A DNA stretch of 18,670 bases from JAYPHU01 sp038127535 (GTDB lineage Bacteria > Pseudomonadota > Alphaproteobacteria > Rhodospirillales > UBA2165): positions 1 through 18,670 of the forward strand of contig JAYPHU010000045.1 of NCBI GenBank assembly GCA_038127535.1, read 5' to 3'. Positions within the stretch are counted from its first letter, which is position 1, and each line of letters starts with the position of its first letter. A program made the position numbers and the translations under genes. The notes beneath the pieces are model-generated. The model was not told where the DNA came from, searched no databases, and worked only from the letters and a program-made list of their open reading frames with translations. Of this stretch, positions 1 through 7,760 are shown piece by piece.

Positions 1-1222
1 CCGCTTGGATCATCACCAGCGCATGATTGGCGACAACGATCTTGGCACGCCGCGCCCGGCGCACGGATTTCTCGATGAAGCATTTGCCGTAGTGGGAACA
101 GGCGGCGTAGATGCATTCGCCCCGTGTGTCGGTCAGATCAATGGTCCGCCGGCGGCCGAGCAAGTCCGCCAGCCACGCCGGGAAGTCACCGCCGATCATG
201 TCGCCGTCCCGGGTCGCCATGACCCAGCGCGCGGTGAGACCGAGCGCGATCAGGTCCAGCCCCTGGCTCTGGCCAACGGCCTCCTCCAGGTTTAGGAGAC
301 ACAGATAGTTCTCCCGGCCTTTGCGGACGACGGCCTTCAGCGCCTTTTCAGCCGGGTCCGGGTAGAGCTTATCCAATTCCCCATCCAACTGCCGCTGCAG
401 ATTGCGAGTAAAGGTGGAGATCCAGACCGGGCCCTCGTTTTTTTCCGCCCAGACGCTGGCTGGCGCGATATAGCCGAGTGTCTTACCGATGCCCGTGCCG
501 GCTTCGGCCAGCAATGCTTGCGGTTCGCCCGGTGTCTCGGTCGGCTGAAAAGGATGACTGGCGAGCCGCGCATATTCCATCTGTTCCGGCCGGTCTTCCG
601 AGCCCCCGGCGAGCAATGTGGTCAGCCGTTCTTCGGATTCGCCGGGCGAGACCAGCTCATGCCCCGGCTGTGGCGCCGGCGCCGTATCCTCCCATTCCTT
701 GAGCCGGGTCCAGACCCGGAACCCTTCCAGCGGGTTGGTGGCTTTGCGCGCCGGATCGCCTTGTTCAAGCGCAGCGAGCACAGCGACGCCCCAGGGCCAG
801 CGGGCCTGGGCCAAGGACCAGGCAAGCGGCGCGACAGAGGCGCGCGCGCGCGGAAGTTCCGACAACAGCGCCCGGGCCACGTCAATCAGGCAAAGGGCCT
901 CGTCTTCTTGGGCGTGAGGGCGGGGCAAGTCGAGGACATCGGCGAGCCCGCGGATGGTCGGCAGACAGAACTGGGCCGGGCGCACGAAGGCAAACAGCTC
1001 CAGCAGATCATAGGCCGGGAAGGCGCCGATCTTCAGATGCGCGGCGGCTGATTTGGCGTGGCAGAGGATGGGCGCGGTGGCGCCGGCCCGGCGTCCGGCT
1101 TCCTTCAGATCAATCTCTTCGATCTCGCCGTCGGCGCTCAGCCACACCGCACCGCGCGGGCCGGTGATAAGGGCCGGGGCGTCGGGCAGTCTAATCTGTG
1201 TGGCGGGCGGCGTCTCGTCCAT
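1..1222 (-). CDS. ATP-dependent DNA helicase, DinG/XPD (Rad3-related) type, 3' part outside window
   Basis: The 407 codons present are the N-terminal part of a superfamily 2 helicase; the gene continues past position 1. Residues 1 to about 235 form a poorly conserved N-terminal region. A Walker A motif AEAGTGIGKT lies at about residues 239-248, followed by motif Ia (STFTRNLQRQL). A cysteine then occurs in YLCLLN and three more in ECIYAACSHYGKC, the arrangement expected for the 4Fe-4S cluster of DinG/XPD helicases. VVANHALV near the window edge is the stretch that follows the FeS domain in this family. Family members unwind DNA 5' to 3' in repair and in resolving R-loops or forks; that role is inferred from the family. 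The ATG at 1222 has AGGA about 9 bases upstream. The gene is divergent from lysS. The helicase motifs that carry the DEAH box and motifs IV-VI are outside the window. Confidence 0.85.
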   Translation of the reverse strand, partial: MDETPPATQIRLPDAPALITGPRGAVWLSADGEIEEIDLKEAGRRAGATAPILCHAKSAAAHLKIGAFPAYDLLELFAFVRPAQFCLPTIRGLADVLDLPRPHAQEDEALCLIDVARALLSELPRARASVAPLAWSLAQARWPWGVAVLAALEQGDPARKATNPLEGFRVWTRLKEWEDTAPAPQPGHELVSPGESEERLTTLLAGGSEDRPEQMEYARLASHPFQPTETPGEPQALLAEAGTGIGKTLGYIAPASVWAEKNEGPVWISTFTRNLQRQLDGELDKLYPDPAEKALKAVVRKGRENYLCLLNLEEAVGQSQGLDLIALGLTARWVMATRDGDMIGGDFPAWLADLLGRRRTIDLTDTRGECIYAACSHYGKCFIEKSVRRARRAKIVVANHALVMIQA

Positions 1223-1276
1223 CCGGCAATCCTACCCGTTGGCCGGGTTCGCGCAATCTCGGCGGTCAAAGCGGTG

Positions 1277-1305
1277 TTGACGGCGGGCGGGCGGGCTCTT
1301 AGGTT
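1277..1305 (+). promoter_or_regulatory. Possible promoter for lysS
   Basis: TTGACG (1277-1282) is followed after 17 bases by TAGGTT (1300-1305). This is a fair sigma-70 type pair placed about 35 bases before the lysS start. It is pattern matching only; the -10 is weak. Confidence 0.35.
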
Positions 1306-1338
1306 CCGCCGTTCTTAATTCAGTTGCGGGAATCAAAC

Positions 1339-2925
1339 GTGTCCGACATGCGGGAACTTGCAGAACAGTCCAACGCCTGGCCTTTCGCCGAGGCGCGCCA
1401 GCTCGTGAAGCGGCTTGGCAGCAAGACGCCGGAGAAGGGCTATATCCTGTTTGAGACCGGCTACGGCCCGTCCGGGCTGCCCCATATCGGCACCTTTGGC
1501 GAGGTGGCGCGGACCAACATGGTGCGTCATGCGTTCGGGCTGCTGTCCGATCTGCCGACCATGCTATTTGCCTTTTCCGATGATATGGACGGGCTGCGCA
1601 AAGTGCCAGACAATATCCCCAATCAGGGGATGGTGACCGAGCATCTGGGCAAGCCGCTGACCGCAATTCCAGACCCGTTCGGCACCCATGACAGTTTCGG
1701 CGCGCACAACAATGCCCGGCTGCAGGCGTTCCTGGATGAGTTCGGCTTCGACTATGAGTTCAAGTCCTCGACCGAATGCTACAAGGCCGGCGAGTTTGAC
1801 GCCACCCTGCTGAAAATCCTGGCCGAGTACGAGAAGGTTATCAACGTCATCCTGCCGACCCTGGGCGAAGAGCGGCGCAAGACCTATTCCCCGTTCCTGC
1901 CCGTGTGCCCCAAGACTGGCGTGGTCCTCCAAGTTCCCGTCGTTGAGCGGGACGTGGACGCCGGCACCATCGTCTATGAGGAAGAGAACGGGACGAAGAC
2001 CGAGGTCCCGGTGACCGGCGGTCATTGCAAGCTGCAGTGGAAGGCCGACTGGGCCATGCGCTGGGCGGCGCTGGATGTGGACTATGAAATGTCGGGAAAG
2101 GACTTGATCGATTCCGTAAAGCTCTCCAGCGCCATCAACCGCATCCTGGGCGGTAATCCGCCGGCCGGCTTTACCTACGAGCTGTTCTTGGATGAAAACG
2201 GCGAGAAGATTTCCAAGTCTCGGGGCAACGGTCTCTCCATGGAGGAATGGCTGCGCTATGCCCCGCCGCAAAGCCTGAGCCAGTTCATGTATCAAAAGCC
2301 GACCCAGGCGAAGCGGCTTTACTTCGACGTGATCCCCAAGAATGTGGATGAGTATCTCACCCACGTCTCCAAGTATCCGGAGCAGGATGAGAAAACCCGG
2401 CTGACCAACCCGGCCTGGCATATCCATGGCGGTAAACCGCCGGCCGAAGATGCACATCTCAGCTACAACATTCTGCTGAACCTGGCCGGCGTGTGTAACA
2501 CCGAAGACAAGGCTGTCCTGTGGCACTTTATCTCCCGCTACCGGCCCGACGCAACGCCGGATAACGCGCCGACCCTGGACCGGCTGACCGAATACGCTGT
2601 GGCCTACTTCCAGGACTTCGTGCAGCCCCACAAGCAGTACCGTTTGCCGACCGGGATGGAGACGGCGGCGCTCGAGGATTTGATTGCGACACTTGAGGCG
2701 CTCCCGGCGGATGCGGCGGCGGAAGATATTCAAACCCAGGTCTATGAAGTGGGCAAACGCCACGACTTCGAGGACCTGAAAGCCTGGTTCAAGGTGCTCT
2801 ATGAGACGCTGCTGGGCCAATCCACCGGCCCGCGCATGGGCTCCTTCATCGCGCTCTACGGCATCGAAGAGACCAAGGCCCTGATAAACCGGGTCCTCAA
2901 CGGTGAGGATTTGGCGGCGGGGTAA
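1339..2925 (+). CDS. lysS: Lysyl-tRNA synthetase, class I
   Basis: Charges tRNA-Lys with lysine in the cytoplasm. This is the class I (archaeal-type) enzyme, common in alphaproteobacteria, and not the class II LysS/LysU of E. coli. The class I signatures are visible: the HIGH-type motif HIGT at residues 49-52 and the KMSKS-type motif KISKS at 290-294, counted from the GTG at 1339. Total length is 528 residues, usual for the family. The reading frame is open from a TTG at 1324, but homologues begin with a short M-(S/T)-D-type start before the conserved ELAxQSxAWPF stretch. I therefore prefer GTG 1339; ATG 1348 is the other option. The gene stands alone, divergent from the helicase, and a palindromic repeat lies 41 bases after the stop. 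No PylRS or second LysRS is visible here. Confidence 0.95.
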   Translation: MSDMRELAEQSNAWPFAEARQLVKRLGSKTPEKGYILFETGYGPSGLPHIGTFGEVARTNMVRHAFGLLSDLPTMLFAFSDDMDGLRKVPDNIPNQGMVTEHLGKPLTAIPDPFGTHDSFGAHNNARLQAFLDEFGFDYEFKSSTECYKAGEFDATLLKILAEYEKVINVILPTLGEERRKTYSPFLPVCPKTGVVLQVPVVERDVDAGTIVYEEENGTKTEVPVTGGHCKLQWKADWAMRWAALDVDYEMSGKDLIDSVKLSSAINRILGGNPPAGFTYELFLDENGEKISKSRGNGLSMEEWLRYAPPQSLSQFMYQKPTQAKRLYFDVIPKNVDEYLTHVSKYPEQDEKTRLTNPAWHIHGGKPPAEDAHLSYNILLNLAGVCNTEDKAVLWHFISRYRPDATPDNAPTLDRLTEYAVAYFQDFVQPHKQYRLPTGMETAALEDLIATLEALPADAAAEDIQTQVYEVGKRHDFEDLKAWFKVLYETLLGQSTGPRMGSFIALYGIEETKALINRVLNGEDLAAG

Positions 2926-2966
2926 GTGGCTCACGTTCTTCATACCTGACTCGCGTCACCCCCATT

Positions 2967-3060
2967 CCGTCATCCCCGACCTGCGAAGCAGTTGTCGGGG
3001 ATCTCATCCATCACCAGATATCCGAGAATGACCTGCTTCGCCGCCCACTCGGGTATGACG
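2967..3060 (-). repeat. Dispersed palindromic intergenic repeat, copy A
   Basis: Bounded by CCGTCAT at the left and GTATGACG at the right. It contains a strong hairpin: ATCCCCGAC (2972-2980) pairs with GTCGGGGAT (2994-3002), and the inner CTGC-GAA-GCAG extends the stem. Read on the minus strand it aligns along its whole length with copy B at 10448-10552, sharing for example ATCCCCGACAACTGC. It sits after the lysS stop. It has no T-tract, so it is not a standard intrinsic terminator. Confidence 0.75.
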
Positions 3061-3157
3061 CAAAAGATAAAACAGAAATATCAGTTTTTGCCTTAAATTC
3101 ACTAAAGATAAACCATAAAAATACCCAAATAACTGAAAAATAGATAAATATCCTTCC

Positions 3158-3186
3158 TTTACAAAAATATCTGATCGCCGTATTTT
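3158..3186 (+). promoter_or_regulatory. Probable promoter of the GntR regulator and hydroxylase cluster
   Basis: TTTACA (3158-3163) and TATTTT (3181-3186) are separated by exactly 17 bases inside a strikingly AT-rich stretch. The predicted start near 3193 gives a leader of about 20 bases before the ATG at 3214. Inverted repeats overlap the spacer and the start site. Confidence 0.5.
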
Positions 3187-3207
3187 GTAAAAAATAGATA
3201 TTTTTTA
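3163..3207. promoter_or_regulatory. Palindromic operator candidates before the GntR gene
   Basis: There are two overlapping perfect inverted repeats. TAAAAAATA-GA-TATTTTTTA fills 3188-3207. AAAAATATCT (3163-3172) pairs with AGATATTTTT (3196-3205). They lie over the promoter spacer, predicted start site and ribosome binding region, where a repressor would act. GntR-family proteins usually bind short palindromes near their own gene, so autoregulation is a reasonable inference. Confidence 0.45.
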
Positions 3208-3213
3208 GGCGGG

Positions 3214-3921
3214 ATGCTCGATCATTCAGATATCTCCGGTGTGACACCGGAAAACGGCGCGGATTGCAACGGCTCCGGCCTGATCCGGGACGACGTCTAT
3301 GACCAGATACGCGCCGATATCTTGACTTGCGCGCTGGCCCCCGGCGCCATCATCCAGGAGAAAGACCTCGCGGCCAACTATGCGGTCAGCAAATCACCTG
3401 TCCGCGATGCACTTCTGCGCCTGCAGGAGCAGGGTCTGATCGAGGTGCTGCCGCGCCGGGGTTACCGGGTGCAGCCGATCTCCCTGTCCGATGCGAAGGA
3501 ACTCTACGAGACCCGCATTCTACTGGAGAAATCCTGCGTCAAACGCGCCATCGAGACCGCGTCGGAGGCGACCCTGTCTGCACTGGATCAGTTCCGCACC
3601 ACCGGCGCCACCGACCAGTTGGCGGAGTGGGTGGCTTATAACCGGGATTTCCACCGGGCCATCGCCGATGCGTCGGGGAATACGCGCCTCGCCAAGATGA
3701 CCCAGGACATGATTGATCAGTTCGACCGCCTGACCTTTGTCGGTGTGTCGGAAGCCCCGAGCGGGGCGAGCGCGGACAAGCTGATGAAGGAGCACCGGGA
3801 CATCATCGACGCCATTCAAGCGCGGGAAAAATCCAAGGCGGCGCGATTGATCGGCGCGCACGTGTCGAAATCGCAACGCCGGCTATTCAATGTTTTGGAA
3901 AGCCGGCCCATCGTCGACTAA
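3214..3921 (+). CDS. GntR-family transcriptional regulator, FadR subfamily (FCD domain)
   Basis: A 235-residue regulator with an N-terminal winged helix-turn-helix (about residues 27-88; VYDQIRADIL, then SKSPVRDALLRLQEQGL and the wing RRGYRV) and a C-terminal all-helical FCD ligand domain (about 94-220). FCD domains often bind a metal and a small carboxylate. The candidate metal ligands are present: the D-F-H of NRDFH with His146, EH at 193 and His215. Its ATG follows a weak AGGCGGG directly upstream. The first 22 residues are a non-conserved tail. The next gene begins 21 bases after the stop, so this is probably the first gene of the hydroxylase cluster and its local regulator. The effector is unknown; carboxylates are typical of the subfamily. 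Confidence 0.9.
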   Translation: MLDHSDISGVTPENGADCNGSGLIRDDVYDQIRADILTCALAPGAIIQEKDLAANYAVSKSPVRDALLRLQEQGLIEVLPRRGYRVQPISLSDAKELYETRILLEKSCVKRAIETASEATLSALDQFRTTGATDQLAEWVAYNRDFHRAIADASGNTRLAKMTQDMIDQFDRLTFVGVSEAPSGASADKLMKEHRDIIDAIQAREKSKAARLIGAHVSKSQRRLFNVLESRPIVD

Positions 3922-3942
3922 TCACCAAGGGAAGAGGACTAC

Positions 3943-4926
3943 GTGACTCAAGGCAGATATATCGAGATCGAACAACAAGGCGCGCCGAGCGTTATGCAGG
4001 TGAAGACCGTCGACTTTGCCGATCCGGTCGAGGGCGAGGTGCTGATCCACCAAAAGGCGCTGGGGATGAACTTCTTGGATGTCTATCACCGCTCAGGTGC
4101 ATACCCGCTACAGATGCCGAGCGGCATCGGCACGGAAGCCTCTGGTGTGGTGGCCAAGGTCGGCGCCGGTGTCACCGATTTTAAAGAAGGCGACCGGGTG
4201 GCCTATGGCGGCGGTTTGCCGGGCGGCTACGGCGATTATCGCAACATGCCGGCGGCCCGCGTGGTCCCGGTGCCGGACGGCGTAACCGACGAACAGGCCG
4301 CCAGTTCTTTGATGAAGGGCATGACCGTCGAATATCTGTTGGAGCGGGTCTATCCCGTGCGGTGTGGCCAGTGGGTGCTGTTCTATGCGGCGGCCGGCGG
4401 TGTCGGCCTGATCGCCGGGCAGTGGGGCAAGTCCCTGGGCGCGCATATGATCGGCGTGGCCGGCGGACCGGAGAAATGCCAACTGGCCCTGGACAACGGC
4501 TACGAGGTTTGTGTCGACCGCCACGCCGGCGAGGATTTGGTCGCTAAGGTGAAAGAACTGACGGGCGGCGAAGGCTTGCCGGTGGTCTATGACTCTATCG
4601 GCAAGGATACATACGAGACCACGCTGGATTGTTTGGGTTCTCGCGGCATGTTCGTGTCGTTTGGCACCACGTCGGGCCCGGTGCCGCCAGTTGAGGCGGC
4701 CGACCTGCAAAAGCGGGACTCGCTGTTTTTTACCCGACCGACCCTGGTGACCTATACGGCCAAGCGGGAAGACCTGTTGATGTCGGCGGCTAAGGTTTTT
4801 TCCAAAGTGGCTGACGGGTCCATCACCGTAGAGGTCGGGCAGACCTATAAGCTGGAAGACGTGGTCCAGGCCCATGAAGATTTTGAAGCCGGCAAGACGA
4901 CGGGCTCGACCCTGATCCTGCCTTAA
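3943..4926 (+). CDS. Quinone oxidoreductase-like protein (zinc-free medium-chain reductase)
   Basis: A 327-residue member of the MDR superfamily, QOR branch, which reduces quinones or other electron-poor C=C or C=O compounds with NADPH. It has an N-terminal GroES-like fold (residues 1 to about 125) and a Rossmann NADPH site with AAAGGVG at 149-155. It lacks the usual catalytic zinc ligands (GHE and the four-cysteine lobe), as expected for quinone reductases. The GTG start has GAAGAGG about 6 bases upstream. It lies between the GntR gene and the FAD subunit gene with short gaps of 21 and 51 bases. This suggests it processes a substrate or product of the neighbouring hydroxylase, but that is only inferred from position. 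It resembles QorA, but the true substrate cannot be read from sequence. Confidence 0.85.
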   Translation: MTQGRYIEIEQQGAPSVMQVKTVDFADPVEGEVLIHQKALGMNFLDVYHRSGAYPLQMPSGIGTEASGVVAKVGAGVTDFKEGDRVAYGGGLPGGYGDYRNMPAARVVPVPDGVTDEQAASSLMKGMTVEYLLERVYPVRCGQWVLFYAAAGGVGLIAGQWGKSLGAHMIGVAGGPEKCQLALDNGYEVCVDRHAGEDLVAKVKELTGGEGLPVVYDSIGKDTYETTLDCLGSRGMFVSFGTTSGPVPPVEAADLQKRDSLFFTRPTLVTYTAKREDLLMSAAKVFSKVADGSITVEVGQTYKLEDVVQAHEDFEAGKTTGSTLILP

Positions 4927-4977
4927 GAGTCAACCGACAACCGATAACAGACGTATAATGAGTGAGAGGAAACGAAC

Positions 4978-5844
4978 TTGAAACCCTTTGATTTCGTCAA
5001 GCCGGGCAATACGGAGGCGGCCGTCGCGGCACTCGCGGCGCACAGCCCCAATGTCCGGATTCTGGCCGGCGGCACCGATTATGTCGTCGAGCTGAAACAT
5101 GTGAGCCAATCGCCGGGCACCATTGTCGATGTATCGTCCCTGGCAGAGCTGAGAGGCATAGAGGAAACGGATGACGGATTGCGCATCGGCGCGGGCGTCA
5201 CCCACACCGAGATCATGAACGACCCGCTGATCGCCAAGCACGTGCCGGCGATGATCCATGCGGCGCACACGATCGGCGCGGTGCAGACCCGGAACCTGGG
5301 TACCCTCGGCGGCAACCTGATTACCTGTGTGCCCTCGATGGACTCTGGTCCCACGTTGGTGGCGCTCGAGGCCGAGGTCACCATCCTGGGGTCCAAGGGC
5401 ACACGGCGTATCCCCCTGACCGAATTGTTCGTCGGCCCACGCAAAACCAGCCTAGAGACGGATGAGCTTCTGTTGGAACTAATTGTGCCCAAGAAGAACC
5501 TTGGCAAACCGACCGATTTTCTGAAGTTCGGTCTGCGCAAAGGCCAGGCGCTGGCGTTGGTCAATGCAGCGTCCAGCCTCTGGGTCGACGGCGGCACGTT
5601 CAAGGGCGTACGGATTTCGCTGGGCGCTGTCGCCCCGGTGGTGATCCGCTGTCCAGAGGCCGAGGCCATGCTGGAAGGCCAGGCCGTCAGCGAAGAGTTG
5701 ATCAACCAAGCCGCCGCGAGAGCGGTCACCGAATGCAAACCCATTGATGATTTTCGGGCCTCCAAGGAGTACCGGAACGATTTGATTGAAGTCCTGACAC
5801 GGCGTACCTTACAGGCGTGCGTGGCGCAGGCGAGCCAAGCCTAG
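4978..5844 (+). CDS. Molybdenum hydroxylase, FAD-binding subunit
   Basis: A 288-residue FAD subunit of the xanthine dehydrogenase/CO dehydrogenase family (CoxM-, NdhF-like). It carries electrons from the FeS centres to an external acceptor. FAD-binding signatures are AGGTD at residues 30-34 and RNLGTLGGNL at 105-114, followed by the CO-dehydrogenase flavoprotein C-terminal domain. The length matches the family's roughly 290 residues. The start is a TTG at 4978, with GAGAGGA about 8 bases upstream. The next subunit's ribosome binding site (AGGAGGG) overlaps this gene's stop codon, so the two are probably translationally coupled. A TATAAT at 4954-4959 lies just upstream but has no clear -35 partner. 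Confidence 0.93.
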   Translation: MKPFDFVKPGNTEAAVAALAAHSPNVRILAGGTDYVVELKHVSQSPGTIVDVSSLAELRGIEETDDGLRIGAGVTHTEIMNDPLIAKHVPAMIHAAHTIGAVQTRNLGTLGGNLITCVPSMDSGPTLVALEAEVTILGSKGTRRIPLTELFVGPRKTSLETDELLLELIVPKKNLGKPTDFLKFGLRKGQALALVNAASSLWVDGGTFKGVRISLGAVAPVVIRCPEAEAMLEGQAVSEELINQAAARAVTECKPIDDFRASKEYRNDLIEVLTRRTLQACVAQASQA

Positions 5845-5856
5845 GAGGGCAAGACT

Positions 5857-6336
5857 GTGGATGTAACTGTTACTGTTAACGGCGAGACGAAGACCGCTTC
5901 GGTGCCGCCGGAAACCACGCTTCTGAAAATGCTGCGGGAAGAATTGAACCTGACCGGCGCCAAGCTGGGCTGCGACGTGGGCGACTGCGGCTCCTGCACC
6001 GTCATCGTCGACGGCATCGCGATCAATGCATGCCTGATGCTGGCCGGCCAGGCCCAGGGCAAAACCATCCAGACCATCGAAGGGATGGCCAGCCTGGACG
6101 GCTATCACCCGCTGCAGCGAAATTTCGAGGAATTGGGCGCGCTGCAATGCGGGTTCTGCGGGCCGGGGATGATCCTGTCGGCCAAGCAGTTGCTGGACAA
6201 CAATCCCGATCCGTCCAAGGAAGAAATTCAAGACGCGCTGTCCGGCAATCTCTGCCGGTGCACGGGCTACACCAAAATCGTCGAAGCCGTGGTGGATGCG
6301 GCGCGCGAAATGCGCGGCGACAAACAGGCTGCTTAA
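5857..6336 (+). CDS. Molybdenum hydroxylase, 2Fe-2S subunit
   Basis: A 159-residue small subunit carrying two 2Fe-2S clusters that pass electrons from the molybdenum centre to FAD. The N-terminal plant-ferredoxin-type cluster has Cys39, 44, 47 and 59 (GCDVGDCGSC...NAC). The C-terminal helical domain has Cys98, 101, 133 and 135 (QCGFC and LCRCTGY). All eight ligands are present and the length is standard (CoxS, HcrC, NdhS). The GTG start is preceded by a perfect AGGAGGG at 5843-5849. The large subunit gene starts 23 bases after the stop. Confidence 0.96.
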   Translation: MDVTVTVNGETKTASVPPETTLLKMLREELNLTGAKLGCDVGDCGSCTVIVDGIAINACLMLAGQAQGKTIQTIEGMASLDGYHPLQRNFEELGALQCGFCGPGMILSAKQLLDNNPDPSKEEIQDALSGNLCRCTGYTKIVEAVVDAAREMRGDKQAA

Positions 6337-6359
6337 GAAAGCGGCCGAGGAGAAAGAAA

Positions 6360-7760
6360 ATGGATGACAACGTAAAAGTCCAAGACCGGGAAGCGACCCT
6401 GGAGGAGCTGCGGGAGGCCGATGACAATCTGCGCCTGCCTGCCCTGCCCGAACATGTGTCCTACCCGATTGAAACGGCGACGCCGGAAGCGCGGACCCAG
6501 ACTCCGGCGGTCGGCCAGCGCGCGGCGCGCCCCGATGGCCGTCTGCATGGGCTCGGCCAGACCAAGTATATTGATGATCTAAGCTTCCCGGGCATGCTGC
6601 ACGCCAAGATCAAGCGGGCCGGGGTCTCCAAGGCGCGGATCAAAAGCATTGATCTGTCCGAAGCCGAGAAAATGCCGGGCGTCATGGCGACCCTGGTCGG
6701 CAACGAAATCCCGGTGAACTCTTTCGGGCCGAGCTACCAGGACCAGCCGTTGATCTGCGAAAACATGGTCTATCACGCTGGTGATGCGGTGGCTGCCGTC
6801 GCGGCGACGACCGAACAGCTGGCGTTGGACGCGCTGGAAAAGATCAAGATCGAGTACGAGCCGCTGGAGCCCGTCTATGATCCGATCGAAGCCATGAAGG
6901 AAGATGCGCCGCAGGTGCATGAGGGCAGCTCCAACATCTATTCGTCGAAGGTGATCAAGAAGGGCGACGTGGATGAGGCCTTCAAGACCGCCTACCGGAT
7001 CTACGAGAACACCTTCTCCACTCAAATGGTGGAGCACGTGCCGATGGAACCCCATGCGTCGATTGCGGAGTGGGACGGTAACGGCCGGATCACGCTGCAT
7101 TCCAGCCTGGGCCGGATTACCCTGGGCCGGGCGGATATCGCGCGGGTCCTGGAAATGCCGATCAACCGCATCCGCATCATCGCGACTGTGGTCGGTGGCA
7201 ACTTCGGCGGCAAGAACGAGATCACCACGGAGCCGATCCTGGCGCTGCTGTCCAAGAAGACCGGCCGGCCGGTGAAGGGTGTCTACACCCGGGAAGACGA
7301 GTTCATGTCGTCGACCACCCGCCACCCGTTCATTATGGACTATAAGACCGGCGTCGATAAGGACGGCAAGATCGTCGCACGTAAGGTGCGGCTGGTCTGC
7401 GACGGCGGGGCCTATTGTTCCTGGACGGAGACGACACTCGGCAAGGCCAGCATCTTGTCCGCCGGTCCGTACAATATCGACAATCTCGAGGTGGAGGCCT
7501 ATGCGGTCTACACAAACAAGACCATGACCGGCGCCATGCGCGGGTTCGGCGCGCCGCAAGTCTGCTTTGCCTACGAATCCCACATGGATGACATCGCCCA
7601 CGACCTGGGCATTGATCCGCTGGAAATCCGCCGGCGCAACGCCTTCCATGAAGGCTCGTCGAGTCCGACGGGGCAGATGCTGCATAGCGTCGTTGTCAGT
7701 GATTCATTGGATATGGCGGCCGAGCGTTTCGGCTGGGAGGACCGTAAATATGAAGCGTAA
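6360..7760 (+). CDS. Molybdenum hydroxylase, large molybdopterin subunit (N-terminal half)
   Basis: A 466-residue protein corresponding to the first part of the usual 750-800-residue molybdopterin subunit. After about 50 acidic, unconserved residues comes the hammerhead domain (GQTKYIDDLSFPGMLHAKI) and then the first cofactor-binding domain. The motifs VGGNFGGKNE (278-287) and AMRGFGAPQ (392-400) are seen. It lacks the AYxCSFR loop of form I CO dehydrogenase; the RGFG loop is of xanthine dehydrogenase type. It ends at TAA 7760 right after GWEDRKYEA, where intact relatives continue into the second half. That half is supplied by the overlapping next gene. Sizes and order resemble NdhL of the nicotinate dehydrogenase of Eubacterium barkeri. 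The ATG is preceded by GGCCGAGGAGAAAG. The substrate is unknown; aromatic N-heterocycles, aldehydes or purines are all possible for the family. Confidence 0.9.
   Translation: MDDNVKVQDREATLEELREADDNLRLPALPEHVSYPIETATPEARTQTPAVGQRAARPDGRLHGLGQTKYIDDLSFPGMLHAKIKRAGVSKARIKSIDLSEAEKMPGVMATLVGNEIPVNSFGPSYQDQPLICENMVYHAGDAVAAVAATTEQLALDALEKIKIEYEPLEPVYDPIEAMKEDAPQVHEGSSNIYSSKVIKKGDVDEAFKTAYRIYENTFSTQMVEHVPMEPHASIAEWDGNGRITLHSSLGRITLGRADIARVLEMPINRIRIIATVVGGNFGGKNEITTEPILALLSKKTGRPVKGVYTREDEFMSSTTRHPFIMDYKTGVDKDGKIVARKVRLVCDGGAYCSWTETTLGKASILSAGPYNIDNLEVEAYAVYTNKTMTGAMRGFGAPQVCFAYESHMDDIAHDLGIDPLEIRRRNAFHEGSSSPTGQMLHSVVVSDSLDMAAERFGWEDRKYEA
7735..7741 (+). promoter_or_regulatory. Strong internal ribosome binding site for the second molybdopterin subunit
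   Basis: GGGAGGA lies inside the end of the large-subunit gene and ends 8 bases before the ATG at 7750. Its strength and spacing are those of a real start signal. This argues that the downstream half is translated as its own protein. Confidence 0.75.

Noticed and set aside
1564..2943. 459-codon open frame on the minus strand opposite lysS
   Set aside because: It is a shadow of a GC-rich gene: its protein matches no family I recognise, while the plus strand is a clear lysyl-tRNA synthetase.
4954..4959. TATAAT before the FAD subunit gene as a separate promoter
   Set aside because: No acceptable -35 lies 16-18 bases upstream, and the gap is only 51 bases within an apparent operon.
6579..7685. 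368-codon open frame on the minus strand opposite the large molybdopterin subunit
   Set aside because: Antisense shadow rich in Arg, His and Asp, with no recognisable domain; the plus strand is well explained.
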